From Candidatus Rhodobacter oscarellae (GTDB lineage Bacteria > Pseudomonadota > Alphaproteobacteria > Rhodobacterales > Rhodobacteraceae): a stretch of 64,000 nucleotides of DNA. The notes beneath the pieces were generated by a model. It was not told the origin of the DNA. It saw only the letters and a list, made by a program, of their open reading frames with translations, and did not search any database. The position numbers and the translations under genes are program-made. Positions 18,651 to 27,423 of the stretch are shown here, one piece after another. Positions within the stretch are counted from its first letter, which is position 1. Each line of letters begins with the position of its first letter. The stretch lies in the NCBI RefSeq assembly GCF_001078595.1, contig NZ_LFTY01000002.1, positions 668,124-732,123 on the forward strand, given 5' to 3'.

Positions 18651-18716
18651 TTTTAAGCAAGATTTGAGGCGACGCGCACTGGCTGTCGGGGCGTCTTTCG
18701 CTTTTGATGCGCATAT

Positions 18717-18740
18717 GCGTATTTGAGACAAGGTGAATGA
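18717..18740 (+). promoter_or_regulatory. Conserved leader motif upstream of mvaA
   Basis: GCGTATTTGAGACAAGGTGA then ATGA, ending with the GAGGGAGG ribosome site of mvaA. Same motif as 3652-3677 (minus) and the hairpin arms at 1659-1724. Confidence 0.4.
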
Positions 18741-18751
18741 GGGAGGCGGGC

Positions 18752-20044
18752 ATGGCCCAAAAGACATCGCGCATCAAAGGCATGCGAGATTTGGCGCCGG
18801 ATGGCAGATTGGAGGCGGCGCGGGTCGCCTCGGGGCTGGGGCAGGGGGCGTTGGGAGCGCTGTCAGGGGCGCCGGGCCTGCCGGTGACCCTGGCCGACGG
18901 CATGATCGAGAACGTCGTTGGCACGTTCGAGCTGCCCGTGGGCGTGGCCACGAATTTCGTCGTGAACGGGCGCGAGATGCTGGTGCCGATGGCGGTCGAA
19001 GAGCCGTCCGTGGTCGCGGCGGCCTCTTACATGGCGCGCATCGCGCGGGACCACGGCGGGTTCATCGCCGAGGCGGACGCGCCGGTCATGCGCGGGCAGG
19101 TCCAGATCCTGGGTGTTGCCGATCTGGCGGCGGGGGAGGCTGCACTACGCGCGGCAGAGGCCGAGATCATCGCCGCCGCGAACGCCCGAGACGCCGTGCT
19201 TGTCAGCCTGGGTGGGGGCTGCGTCGGCATCGAGGTTCACGCCTTTGCCGAGACCGGTGTGGGGCCGATGCTGGTTCTGCATCTGCTGGTGGATGTGCGC
19301 GACGCAATGGGCGCCAACGCGGTGAACACGATGGCCGAGGCGGTCGCACCCCTGGCCGAGCGGCTGACCGGCGGGCAGGCGCGGCTGCGCATCCTGTCGA
19401 ACCTCGCCGACCGGCGGCTGGTGCGGGCGCGGGTCACCCTGCCGGAGGGGGCCCTCGATATGGAGGGCTTTACGGGCGCGCGCGTGGCGCAGGGCATCAT
19501 GGAGGCCTGCGTCTTTGCTGAGGTCGACCCCTACCGCGCCGCCACGCATAACAAGGGCATCATGAACGGGATCGACCCCGTTGTGCTCGCCACCGGTAAC
19601 GACTGGCGCGCGATTGAGGCCGGGGCGCATGCCTTTGCGGCGCGGGATGGGCGCTATACGGCGCTGACGCGCTGGCGGGTGGCCGAGGGGCGCTTGACCG
19701 GCGAGATCGAGCTGCCGATGGCCGTGGGCCTGGTTGGCGGCGCGACCAAGACCCATCCCGGCGCGCAGGCGGCGCTGGCCCTGATGGGGGTGGAGACCGT
19801 GGGGGAGCTTGCCGAGGTGATCGCCACCGTAGGGCTGGCGCAGAACATGGCCGCGCTTAGGGCGCTCGCCACCGAGGGCATCCAGCGCGGGCATATGGCG
19901 CTGCACGCGCGCAACCTGGCCATCGCGGCGGGGGCCGTCGGCGCCGAGGTCGATAGGATCGCGGCCAGCATGGTCGCCGCCCGAGAGGTCACCGCCGCGC
20001 AGGCCCAGCGGCTTGTCGCGCAGGACAGAAAAAAGGGGGCCTGA
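18752..20044 (+). CDS. mvaA: Hydroxymethylglutaryl-CoA reductase, class II (degradative type)
   Basis: Interconverts HMG-CoA and mevalonate. 430 residues, the size of the Pseudomonas mevalonii enzyme. Catalytic residues fit the class: Glu in VEEPSVVAAASYMA (about residue 84), the cofactor motif DAMGANAVNTMAEAV, Lys in THNKGIMNGIDP (about 268), Asp in LATGNDWRAIE and His in RGHMALHARNLA (about 380). Start at 18752 has a GGGAGG site. No other mevalonate or ketone-body gene is nearby. Rhodobacterales normally make isoprenoids by the MEP route, so the gene may serve mevalonate use or a partial mevalonate pathway encoded elsewhere, and may be acquired. Confidence 0.93.
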   Translation: MAQKTSRIKGMRDLAPDGRLEAARVASGLGQGALGALSGAPGLPVTLADGMIENVVGTFELPVGVATNFVVNGREMLVPMAVEEPSVVAAASYMARIARDHGGFIAEADAPVMRGQVQILGVADLAAGEAALRAAEAEIIAAANARDAVLVSLGGGCVGIEVHAFAETGVGPMLVLHLLVDVRDAMGANAVNTMAEAVAPLAERLTGGQARLRILSNLADRRLVRARVTLPEGALDMEGFTGARVAQGIMEACVFAEVDPYRAATHNKGIMNGIDPVVLATGNDWRAIEAGAHAFAARDGRYTALTRWRVAEGRLTGEIELPMAVGLVGGATKTHPGAQAALALMGVETVGELAEVIATVGLAQNMAALRALATEGIQRGHMALHARNLAIAAGAVGAEVDRIAASMVAAREVTAAQAQRLVAQDRKKGA

Positions 20045-20054
20045 GGCCCCCTTT
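20032..20054. terminator. Intrinsic terminator between mvaA and the convergent porin-like gene
   Basis: AAAGGGGGCC/GGCCCCCTTT, ten-bp arms around the TGA stop codon of mvaA. A-run on the left and T-run on the right suit both directions. Confidence 0.85.
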
Positions 20055-20078
20055 AACCGGTTCTTTCTGCGGGGTGAC

Positions 20079-20927
20079 TTATTCGGTCACGCCAGCCGAC
20101 AGGGCCAGCCAATCGGAATAGTCGGGAAGATCGGGCCGCGTGCGGCTGGGGCGGGATTCGGTGGCGCCGAAGGTCCACTGCAACCCAATCTCAACGCGGG
20201 TCTCTTGGGTCACGTCGTCCTCTCTTGCCTGATTGATCTCCAACCAGCTCACCTTGCCATAGAGGTCGATTGCGTCGTTCACGGCGTAATCGGCACCAAG
20301 CCAAACCTGCGTCACGTCCATATCTTCCGGGATGCCATTGTCCATGATGCCTTCACCATAGGCGGCGCCGAAGTTGACCCCAAGCTGATCGGTGGCCAGG
20401 TACTCCAGTCCCAACGCGACATGCGTGAGCTGGCGCATACCGTCCAGCCCGTCGCGATCGGTGCCACCGGTGCCATCGAGGTAACCGAGCAAGCCGGTCG
20501 CGCTAAACTGCTCGTTGAACGCATAGCCGCCGCCAAGAGCGATATAGTGACGATCCGTTGAGCCCTCGTCGGTGACGCCCTGCGCGATGCCAAAGGCGAG
20601 TTCCGCAGAGGCGTTGCCGAAGGTCTGGCCTGCCCGGAAACCAAGCACATTGCCGCTTGAGAGGGAGTCGTTGTTCTGTGGGGTGTTTGGTCCGGCGGAC
20701 GCAAATTGGACAAGGCCTTCGCCCTCAAAGAACATCCCGTTGGTGAAGCTGTAGCCCACCACACCGGTGCCCTTCAGACCGTTGGACGTGCCTTCGGCCG
20801 CGCCGTCGTCGGTGACGTCATTGGCGGTCATCCCCAGGGATGTGTAGCCGTAGAGGCCCTCTGCCTGAACAGAGAAGGGGGCCAAGGTGAGGCCCGCGAT
20901 GACGATCGATTTCGTAAGGTTCCGCAT
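20079..20927 (-). CDS. Outer-membrane beta-barrel-like protein
   Basis: 282 residues with signal peptide NLTKSIVIAGLTLAPFSVQA. After cleavage the sequence alternates aromatic and polar residues in strand-like blocks (EGLYGYTSLGMTAND, GVVGYSFTNGMFFEGEGLVQF, RHYIALGGGYAFNEQFSATG, TQVWLGADYAVNDAIDLYGKVSW, TRVEIGLQWTFG), as in porin-like barrels. Residues such as DRDGLDG resemble acidic turn loops. No exact family is recognised. The promoter region has an FNR-like box 178 bp upstream, so expression may respond to oxygen. Confidence 0.72.
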   Translation of the reverse strand: MRNLTKSIVIAGLTLAPFSVQAEGLYGYTSLGMTANDVTDDGAAEGTSNGLKGTGVVGYSFTNGMFFEGEGLVQFASAGPNTPQNNDSLSSGNVLGFRAGQTFGNASAELAFGIAQGVTDEGSTDRHYIALGGGYAFNEQFSATGLLGYLDGTGGTDRDGLDGMRQLTHVALGLEYLATDQLGVNFGAAYGEGIMDNGIPEDMDVTQVWLGADYAVNDAIDLYGKVSWLEINQAREDDVTQETRVEIGLQWTFGATESRPSRTRPDLPDYSDWLALSAGVTE

Positions 20928-21098
20928 GCTGTATTCCCGCTGCTAGATTGCGATTCTGTTGCGGCTGATTAGGGGAACTCTCGGGGATTGGCGGGCCTGA
21001 ACCAAATGGCTCAAAGGTTCGCTGTGCGGGTGCGATTTTTATACAACAATTGTAATGTTCAAGTGTGAATGTTAAGATAAAGAAAGATCTTTAATTTA

Positions 21099-21112
21099 TT
21101 GATTTAAATCAA
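21099..21112. promoter_or_regulatory. FNR/FnrL-type box
   Basis: Perfect TTGAT-TTAA-ATCAA palindrome, the FnrL consensus of Rhodobacterales. About 34 bases downstream on the minus strand lies a plausible start region with TATCTT as -10, oriented to the porin-like gene. Near copies ending ATCAG occur at 21399 and 21699 in the tandem duplications. Confidence 0.55.
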
Positions 21113-21362
21113 TCTTCCAGGTTTACGACCGCGTGGCGTTTCTTCCCAGCCGAGAGCTTTAGCGGCTCCTGGAGGTCCGACGCGCTTAAGATCAGACCAG
21201 CGTTTTCTACCAAAACGTCACCGATACGCGCGCCGTTCTCGGTGATCAGCCGCTTGGCGTCCTTGCGGGATTTGGCGAGGCCAGCGCGCACGAAAAGCTG
21301 CACCACAGAGATGCCCTCGCCGAGCTCCGCGGCATTCAGAGAAACACTGGGCAGGTCGTCGC
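21109..21362 (-). pseudogene. Duplicated tyrS 3' end (S4 domain), unit 1
   Basis: Copies the last about 84 codons of tyrS starting at GDDLPSV, preceded in frame by a TAA, so it cannot be part of a longer protein. Only an internal GTG could start a 65-residue S4-domain peptide. It differs from unit 2 at 9 positions within 21121-21300 and ends LED instead of LEG. Probably a non-functional amplification remnant. Confidence 0.8.
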
Positions 21363-21408
21363 CTGAGAATTACATGATGCAGAACGGTCTGCACCTGATT
21401 GATTTAAA

Positions 21409-21662
21409 TCAGCCTTCCAGGTTTACGACCGCGTGGCGCTTCTTCCCGGCCGAGAGCTTCAGCGGTTCCTGAAGGTCCGACGCGCTTAAGATCAGACCAG
21501 CGTTTTCTACCAAAACGTCATCGATTCGCGCGCCGTTCTCGGTGATCAGCCGCTTGGCGTCCTTGCCGGATTTGGCGAGGCCCGCGCGCACGAAAAGCTG
21601 CACCACAGAGATGCCCTCGCCGAGCTCCGCGGCATTCAGAGAAACACTGGGCAGGTCGTCGC
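21409..21662 (-). pseudogene. Duplicated tyrS 3' end (S4 domain), unit 2
   Basis: Same structure as unit 1 with the same upstream in-frame TAA. Its left part is identical to the end of the intact tyrS, while its right edge carries the two differences shared with unit 1 (ATTCAGAG), so it is a mosaic of the two. Confidence 0.8.
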
Positions 21663-21708
21663 CTGAGAATTACATGATGCAGAACGGTCTGCACCTGATT
21701 GATTTAAA

Positions 21709-22962
21709 TCAGCCTTCCAGGTTTACGACCGCGTGGCGCTTCTTCCCGGCCGAGAGCTTCAGCGGTTCCTGAAGGTCCGACGCGCTTAAGATCAGACCAG
21801 CGTTTTCTACCAAAACGTCATCGATTCGCGCGCCGTTCTCGGTGATCAGCCGCTTGGCGTCCTTGCCGGATTTGGCGAGGCCCGCGCGCACGAAAAGCTG
21901 CACCACAGAGATGCCCTCGCCGAGCTCCGCGGCACTCAGCGAAACACTGGGCAGGTCGTCGCCCACGCCGCCCTTCTCAAAGACCTCGCGGGCGGTGGCC
22001 TGCGCCGCGGCGGCGGCATCGGCGCCATGGTTCAGCGTGGTCACCGCGTCCGCCAGGATCACCTTGGCGTCGTTGATCTCGGCCCCGCCGAGCGCGCCCA
22101 GCCGGTCGCATTCCTCGACGCTCAGCTCGGTGAAGAGCTTGAGGAACTTGCCCACATCCGCGTCGTCCACGTTCCGCCACCACTGCCAGAACTGGTAGGG
22201 GCTCATCATGTCCTCGTTCAGCCAGACGGCGCCGTCCATCGACTTGCCCATCTTCTTGCCGTCGGCGCGGGTCACCAGGGGCGTGGTTAGCCCGAAGGCC
22301 TCCGTCGCCTCGACCCGGCGGATCAGGTCCGCGCCCGAGACGATGTTGCCCCACTGGTCCGAGCCGCCCATCTGCAAGCAGCAGCCGTAGCGGCGGTGCA
22401 GCTCCAGGTAGTCATAGGCCTGCAGCAGCATGTAGTTGAACTCGATAAAGCTCAGCGCCTGCTCGCGGTCCAGCCGCGACTTCACGCTCTCGAACGCCAT
22501 CAGTCGGTTGATGGTAAAGTGCTTGCCGATGTCGCGCAGGAAATCGATATAGCCCAGCTTGTCCAGCCACTCGGCGTTGTTGACCAGCGGGCTGTCGGTG
22601 GGCCCGTCGCCGTAAGAGATGTATTTCGCAAACACCTGGCGGATCGATTCGGCGTTGGCGTTGATCTGGTCCAGCGACAGCATCTTGCGCATCTCGTCCT
22701 TGCCCGACGGATCGCCCACCTTGGTCGTGCCGCCGCCCATCAGCGTGATCGGGCGGTGCCCGGTCTTCTGCAGCCAGCGCAAGAGCATGATCTGCACCAG
22801 GTTCCCGATATGCAGGCTGGTGGCCGTTAGGTCGAACCCGATATAGCCGGTGATCACGCCGCCATAGAGCCGCGCGTCCAGCCCTTGCAGGTCGGTGCAA
22901 TCCGCGATGAAGCCGCGGGCGGAGAGCTCGGTCAGGAACTCGGATTTCGGGTGGTAGGTCAT
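21709..22962 (-). CDS. tyrS: Tyrosyl-tRNA synthetase
   Basis: Charges tRNA-Tyr; class I synthetase, 417 residues. The HIGH-type motif is [10 protein letters not shown] (about residue 49), the KMSKS motif is [11 protein letters not shown] (about 234), tyrosine pocket residues sit in YMLLQAYDY, and the C-terminal S4 RNA-binding domain begins [14 protein letters not shown] (about 352). The gene is complete; two extra copies of its S4-coding end follow it. It is divergent from anmK with about 60 bp between starts. Confidence 0.97.
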   Translation of the reverse strand: MTYHPKSEFLTELSARGFIADCTDLQGLDARLYGGVITGYIGFDLTATSLHIGNLVQIMLLRWLQKTGHRPITLMGGGTTKVGDPSGKDEMRKMLSLDQINANAESIRQVFAKYISYGDGPTDSPLVNNAEWLDKLGYIDFLRDIGKHFTINRLMAFESVKSRLDREQALSFIEFNYMLLQAYDYLELHRRYGCCLQMGGSDQWGNIVSGADLIRRVEATEAFGLTTPLVTRADGKKMGKSMDGAVWLNEDMMSPYQFWQWWRNVDDADVGKFLKLFTELSVEECDRLGALGGAEINDAKVILADAVTTLNHGADAAAAAQATAREVFEKGGVGDDLPSVSLSAAELGEGISVVQLFVRAGLAKSGKDAKRLITENGARIDDVLVENAGLILSASDLQEPLKLSAGKKRHAVVNLEG

Positions 22963-23020
22963 GCGCTGTCAGTCCATGGTTTTGGCGTGGTATACTCAGC
23001 GTAGGAACGGAGGGGAAGCC

Positions 23021-24139
23021 ATGAAGATTGACGGGCCGGTTTGGGCGCTGGGCGCTATGTCAGGGACCTCGATGGACGGGGTGGACGCGGCGCTGCTGCG
23101 CACCGATGGCGAGGAGATATTCGAGTTCGGCGAGAGCGGCTATCGCGCCTATTCCGAGGCCGAACGCGGTCTGATCCGCGCAGCCCAGGGGCGCTGGCCG
23201 GGCGCGGCGGGGGTGGCCGAGGCCGCAGAGGTGGTCGAGACCGCCCATGCCGAGCTGCTCAGCCGCTTTGACTGCGACCTTGCGGGCTTCCATGGCCAGA
23301 CCCTGGCCCATGACCCCGGCGGGCGGGGCACCCACCAGGCCGGGGACGGCGCGGTGCTGGCGGCGGTCCTAGGGCGTCCGGTTGTCTGGGACTTCCGCAC
23401 CGCCGACGTGCAGCTGGGCGGGCAGGGCGCGCCCCTGGCGCCGTTCTTTCACCACGCCTGCGCGCGCTGGGCGGGGGCGACCGTTCCGGTCGCGATCCTG
23501 AACCTGGGAGGCGTGGGCAACCTAACCTGGCTCGATCCCAGCCTGCCCGTGGAGGAGGCCTGCCTGGCCTTCGACACCGGCCCCGCGAACGCGCCGATGG
23601 ATGACTATGCGCAAGCGCATCTTGGCGCGCGCTATGACAACGGGGGGGGATTTGCGGCCTCCGGGACCGCGGATCAAACGCGGGTCGAGGCGTTCCTAAA
23701 CCATCCCTATTTCTCAAGAATGCCGCCGAAGTCTCTAGACCGGAACGACTTTTCATCCGCCTTCGAGCTGCCCCCAGAGCAAAGCGCCGAAGACGCGCTG
23801 GCGACGCTGGCGGCGATCTGCGTGGCTTCGGTCGCCAAGGGCATGGAGCATTGCCCCGCGCCGCCCGCGCGCCTTCTGGTCACCGGCGGCGGGCGCCATA
23901 ACGCGGCGCTTATGGGCGGTTTGGCGGCGGCGCTGCCCTGCCCGGTGGAGCCGGTGGAGGCGGTGGGCCTTAATGGCGACATGCTCGAGGCGCAGGCATT
24001 TGCCTATCTCGCCGTTCGGGTGGCGCGGGGGATGCCGACCTCCAGCCCGCGCACCACGGGGGTGGCCGCCGCGGTGGGCGGCGGCAGGGTAAGCCAGCCG
24101 CCTTCCGCCATCGGCGCTCTGACGTCTAATCTGGGGTGA
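23021..24139 (+). CDS. anmK: Anhydro-N-acetylmuramic acid kinase
   Basis: Phosphorylates and opens 1,6-anhydroMurNAc during peptidoglycan recycling in the cytosol. Start at 23021 follows a GGAGGGG site and gives 372 residues. Motifs: [15 protein letters not shown] (ATP phosphate loop), [11 protein letters not shown], the catalytic region [42 protein letters not shown] and [15 protein letters not shown]. NagZ, another recycling enzyme, is encoded at 43 kb in the same window but not in an operon with it. Confidence 0.95.
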   Translation: MKIDGPVWALGAMSGTSMDGVDAALLRTDGEEIFEFGESGYRAYSEAERGLIRAAQGRWPGAAGVAEAAEVVETAHAELLSRFDCDLAGFHGQTLAHDPGGRGTHQAGDGAVLAAVLGRPVVWDFRTADVQLGGQGAPLAPFFHHACARWAGATVPVAILNLGGVGNLTWLDPSLPVEEACLAFDTGPANAPMDDYAQAHLGARYDNGGGFAASGTADQTRVEAFLNHPYFSRMPPKSLDRNDFSSAFELPPEQSAEDALATLAAICVASVAKGMEHCPAPPARLLVTGGGRHNAALMGGLAAALPCPVEPVEAVGLNGDMLEAQAFAYLAVRVARGMPTSSPRTTGVAAAVGGGRVSQPPSAIGALTSNLG

Positions 24140-24142
24140 GGC

Positions 24143-24742
24143 CTAAAAGCGCGCGGTGATCCCGGTCTCGCTGACCTCAAGCTGCAAGCTGCGCCCGGCC
24201 ATGGCCAAAAGCTCGGGCAGCAGCAGGAACTGCACTTCCGATGCGCTGATCTCGGCGTTCTGGTTCTTGTTCTGCAGGGCGTCCCAAAGTTCGGCGCGGA
24301 TCTTCATCCGGTCCGAGGTGCCGCTGACCTGCCAGGTCCCGCCGCTATGGGTGATGGTGATGTGCCCGCCCCAGGGCATGGCGGCCTCAAAGCACTGCAG
24401 CAGCAGGAAGATAAGCTTCACATCCGCCCGGGTGTGATCGGCGGCGGATTGCCAGTCCATCTCCATCCTGGTGTTGCGCGTGAGGCTGGTGAGGATGTCG
24501 CGGACCTCGTTGGCGCCGACCACCTGCTGCGGCGAGGCAACGCCGAAGGCGATGCGGAAGAACCGGATCCTGGCATTGGCGTTCTCGACGCTCTCATGGA
24601 TCAGTTCGATTTCCGGCCCGCTGGCGTCGCCCGACATCTGCAACAGCTCAACGCCATTGGAAATGGCGCCGATTGGGGATACCAGATCGTGGCAGATGCG
24701 AGAGCCTAGGAGGGCCGCGATGTTATTTGTTGGCGAAGTCAT
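24143..24742 (-). CDS. chpT: Histidine phosphotransferase, ChpT-like
   Basis: 199 residues. The N-terminal dimerisation/histidine helix is SRICHDLVSPIGAISNGVELL with the phospho-accepting histidine at about residue 18. The second domain is a degenerate HATPase fold lacking the G1/G2 ATP boxes, as in ChpT. In Caulobacter ChpT relays phosphate from CckA to CtrA and CpdR; in Rhodobacterales this controls motility and gene-transfer agents. Convergent with anmK, three bases apart. Confidence 0.85.
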   Translation of the reverse strand: MTSPTNNIAALLGSRICHDLVSPIGAISNGVELLQMSGDASGPEIELIHESVENANARIRFFRIAFGVASPQQVVGANEVRDILTSLTRNTRMEMDWQSAADHTRADVKLIFLLLQCFEAAMPWGGHITITHSGGTWQVSGTSDRMKIRAELWDALQNKNQNAEISASEVQFLLLPELLAMAGRSLQLEVSETGITARF

Positions 24743-24766
24743 GGCTGTTCCTTGCGAGCCTGCGGC

Positions 24767-24949
24767 ATGAGTGCCGGGTTAAACGCCTTGCTGGAGCCCG
24801 GCATGTTTGTGCGCCATCCGACCGAGCCGGGCTGGGGCCTGGGGCAGGTCCAGTCCAACATTGCGGAACGGATAACGGTGAATTTTGAACATCAAGGCAA
24901 AGTCGTTATTGATGGCCGTTTCGTTGAGTTGCTGCTCGAGCATCTGTGA
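24767..24949 (+). CDS. DUF3553 domain protein
   Basis: 60 residues: MSAGLNALLEPGMFVRHPTE, then the family core PGWGLGQVQSNIAERITVNFE and GKVVIDGRFVELL. It resembles the small SH3-like domain found at the end of UvrD/PcrA-type helicases and in the transcription-repair factor CarD, here as a stand-alone protein. Divergent from chpT. The start at 24767 is preferred to 24752 because the conserved region begins there. Function unknown, possibly binding RNA polymerase or DNA. Confidence 0.82.
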   Translation: MSAGLNALLEPGMFVRHPTEPGWGLGQVQSNIAERITVNFEHQGKVVIDGRFVELLLEHL

Positions 24950-25090
24950 CCCGCGCATTTTGCCCTTCGTCCACAAACAAAGTTAACATATCCTTATCAA
25001 CGCCACGTGTCGTTAAGATAATGTGGCATTATTGCAAGCCGAGCGTGCCCACAATATGAACGTCGCGACACTCTTTGGGCCTAAGGAAAC

Positions 25091-25867
25091 ATGTCCGAAA
25101 CCGATCCCCAGTTTCAACTGAAAATCGCGCAGAGCGCCGCTGAAAGGGAGGCCGCTCAACGCCTTAGGTATACGATCTTCGTAGAGGAACTTGGCGGACG
25201 GGCGCCGGAATCAGAGCAGCGGCTGCGCCTGGAGCGTGACGAATATGACGCCGTCTCGGACCACCTATTGCTGATGGATGCGAATAGACCAAAGGGCGAC
25301 CGCGTGGTCGGGACCTATCGTTTGCTCGCCCAGGACCGCCTCAAAAACGGCCAAGAGTTCTATTCCGCCGGCGAGTTTGACCTCGACCCGCTGCGGGCCA
25401 CGGGGCTGCGGCTGCTCGAGCTGGGCCGCTCCTGCGTGCACCCGGCCTATCGCGGCGGCACGGCCATGCACGAGCTTTGGCTGGGGCTCGCCGCCTATGC
25501 GCGGGCGCAGCGCACGCAGCTGATGTTCGGCGTGGCCTCGTTCCATGGAACGGATGTCGCGGCGCTTTCGGGCCCGTTATCCTATCTGCACCATAACCAC
25601 CTTGCGCCCGCGGATCTGCGGGTGCGCGCCAAGGGGCAAGCGCGGCAGCGGATGGATATTCTGGCGGCCCGCGATCTGGATCGCCGCGACACCGTGCTGC
25701 GCGTGCCGGCGCTGATCAAAGGGTATCTGCGCCTGGGCGGGGTGGTCGGCGATGGCGCCTGGGTGGACCACGCCTTTAACACCACCGATGTCTGCATGAT
25801 CCTGGACGTGGCGCGGATGCCCAACAAGGCCCAGGCGCGCTACAGCGCCGCGCCGCTAGAGCTGTGA
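25091..25867 (+). CDS. olsB: Ornithine-acyl-ACP N-acyltransferase (OlsB)
   Basis: Transfers a 3-hydroxyacyl chain from ACP to the alpha-amine of ornithine, making lyso-ornithine lipid. 258 residues of GNAT-like acyltransferase fold: RLRYTIFVEELGG, DEYDAVSDHLLLMD, VVGTYRLLAQD and the diagnostic LLELGRSCVHPAYRGG (about residue 116). Its stop overlaps the olsA start, so both are co-translated. Acts at the inner membrane. Confidence 0.93.
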   Translation: MSETDPQFQLKIAQSAAEREAAQRLRYTIFVEELGGRAPESEQRLRLERDEYDAVSDHLLLMDANRPKGDRVVGTYRLLAQDRLKNGQEFYSAGEFDLDPLRATGLRLLELGRSCVHPAYRGGTAMHELWLGLAAYARAQRTQLMFGVASFHGTDVAALSGPLSYLHHNHLAPADLRVRAKGQARQRMDILAARDLDRRDTVLRVPALIKGYLRLGGVVGDGAWVDHAFNTTDVCMILDVARMPNKAQARYSAAPLEL

Positions 25868-26697
25868 CGACCTGGCGCTCCGCAGACGCGCCGGTGACGG
25901 GGTCGCGGATCACGCCGCTGGGCTGGGCCCGCGTGGCGTTGCGGGGCGGCGCGCTTGCGGTGGTGGTGTTTGGCTGCCTCGCCCTCCTGCTGCTGCTGCG
26001 GCTGGTGGAGCGCCCGCTGCACGGCGCGGCGCGCCCCTGGACGCCCTACATCACGCAGTTCGTTTGCCGCACGGCGCTGCGCATCCTAAGGCTCCGCCTG
26101 ACCGTAAGCGGTGAGCCCTTGCGCGGCGCGGGCGGGCAGGTCGCCAATCATTCCTCCTGGCTGGACATCTTTGTCCTGAACGCCTCCTCGCGTGTGTATT
26201 TCGTGTCAAAATCCGAGGTCGCGGGGTGGCCCGGCATCGGCTGGCTGGCGCGGGCAACGGGCACGGTGTTCATCTCGCGTGACCCAATGCAGGCGCGCGC
26301 GCAGCGCGGCGTCTTCGAGGACCGGCTGCGCGTCGGGCATCACCTGCTGTTCTTTCCAGAGGGGACGTCCACCGACGGCGCGCGGGTTTTGCCTTTTAAG
26401 TCAACGCTTTTTGCGGCCTTCTTCACGCGGGATGCGCCGCAGGACCTGGCCATTCAGCCGGTTTCCGTGCGCTACGCGGCGCCGGCGGGTCTCGACCCGC
26501 GATACTATGGCTGGTGGGGCGACATGGATTTCGGTCCGCACCTGCTCAAGCTGCTGGCCTCGGGCGCGCCGGGCGGCGTCGCGGTGCGGTACCACGCAGC
26601 GCTGAAGGCAGCGGAGTTCGCCGACCGCAAGGCCTTGGCCACGGCGGCAGAGGCGGCGGTGCGCGCGGGGTTTGAAGAGCTAGATCCGGGCGACTAG
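25864..26697 (+). CDS. olsA: Lyso-ornithine lipid O-acyltransferase (OlsA, PlsC family)
   Basis: Adds the second acyl chain to lyso-ornithine lipid. 277 residues with a GTG start overlapping the olsB stop. A membrane helix (GGALAVVVFGCLALLLLLRLV) precedes the acyltransferase domain with the catalytic NHSSWLDIFVL (HX4D, about residue 97) and the glycerol-site block FFPEGTSTDG (about 163). Could also acylate lysophosphatidic acid, but linkage to olsB favours ornithine lipid. Its 3' end overlaps the convergent thiE-like gene by 18 bp. Confidence 0.92.
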   Translation: MTTWRSADAPVTGSRITPLGWARVALRGGALAVVVFGCLALLLLLRLVERPLHGAARPWTPYITQFVCRTALRILRLRLTVSGEPLRGAGGQVANHSSWLDIFVLNASSRVYFVSKSEVAGWPGIGWLARATGTVFISRDPMQARAQRGVFEDRLRVGHHLLFFPEGTSTDGARVLPFKSTLFAAFFTRDAPQDLAIQPVSVRYAAPAGLDPRYYGWWGDMDFGPHLLKLLASGAPGGVAVRYHAALKAAEFADRKALATAAEAAVRAGFEELDPGD

Positions 26698-27297
26698 GCT
26701 CTGCAGCGCCTGGGCGGGGTCATCCGCGCCCCAGATCTCCTGGCCGATGCCTAGAAAATCCGCGACCGGCGACAGCGCGGCGACGGCGTCGGGCGTCAAC
26801 CCGCCCTCGGCCACCACGGGCACCTCGATCATCTCCGACCACCAGGCAAAGAGCTCATGCTCCGCCGCGCGGCCATCGCCAAGCGCGCCGGCCTCAACTG
26901 GCCCAAAGGCGACGTAATCGGCGCCAGCCTCGCCCGCACCCATGCCATCATGGCGCGATGCGCCGCAGAAACTGCCGACGATGGCGTCCGCGCCAAGGGC
27001 CTTGCGCGCTTCGCGCACCGAGCGCGCGCCGTCCGTCAGGTGAACGCCGTCCAGGCCCAGGCGCTCGGCCATCTGCACGTGGCGCTCGATCACCAGGGGC
27101 ACGTCGCGGGCATGGGCGACCTCGCGCAGCGCGTCCCCGGCCCGCAGCACGTCATCCTCGTTTGCGGTGGACAGCGCCAGGCGCAGACAGGCCACCTCGA
27201 CCGTGTCGAGAACCCGCGCCAAACTCTGGGTAAAGCCCGAAAGGGCGAACTCCGGCGGGGTGATGAGGTAGATCTGGGGGTGCTCTGCGTCCGCCAT
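26680..27297 (-). CDS. Thiamine phosphate synthase-like protein (ThiE/TenI family)
   Basis: 205 residues from the ATG at 27297. A TIM-barrel with IYLITPP, the phosphate/metal-binding LGLDGVHLTDG (about residue 90), GSFCGASRHDGMGAGEAGADY and VAFGPVEAG, then VVAEGGLTPDAV. These match ThiE, which couples HMP-pyrophosphate with thiazole phosphate. The usual ThiE glycine-rich and FGP-I-F-T-x-TK segment is altered (FGPVEAGALGDGR), so substrate specificity is uncertain; a TenI-like or divergent role is possible. No other thi gene is adjacent and no TPP riboswitch is seen upstream. Confidence 0.75.
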   Translation of the reverse strand: MADAEHPQIYLITPPEFALSGFTQSLARVLDTVEVACLRLALSTANEDDVLRAGDALREVAHARDVPLVIERHVQMAERLGLDGVHLTDGARSVREARKALGADAIVGSFCGASRHDGMGAGEAGADYVAFGPVEAGALGDGRAAEHELFAWWSEMIEVPVVAEGGLTPDAVAALSPVADFLGIGQEIWGADDPAQALQSLVARI

Positions 27298-27423
27298 GGG
27301 TGGCTCCGTCGTGGTTTCGGTCCCTATAGGCGTCCCGGCGGGGCGAAGCAACGCGTGGCTTATGCGGCTTGCCCTTGGGGGCGGAGGCGCGTATCTCCCC
27401 GCGGGCTTGTGGAGAAGGCCGAT

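Larger units (their letters stand above)
21109..21963. repeat. Three tandem 300-bp units at the tyrS 3' end
   Basis: Bases 21301-21660 match 21601-21960 with two differences. The unit holds the S4 coding part plus a 48-bp spacer (starting TGAGAATTACATGATGCAGA) that is absent from the intact gene. Confidence 0.95.

Noticed and set aside
21109-21306. 65-residue stand-alone S4-domain proteins from the tyrS copies
   Set aside because: They start at an internal GTG without ribosome site and are remnants of a tandem duplication; listed as pseudogenes.
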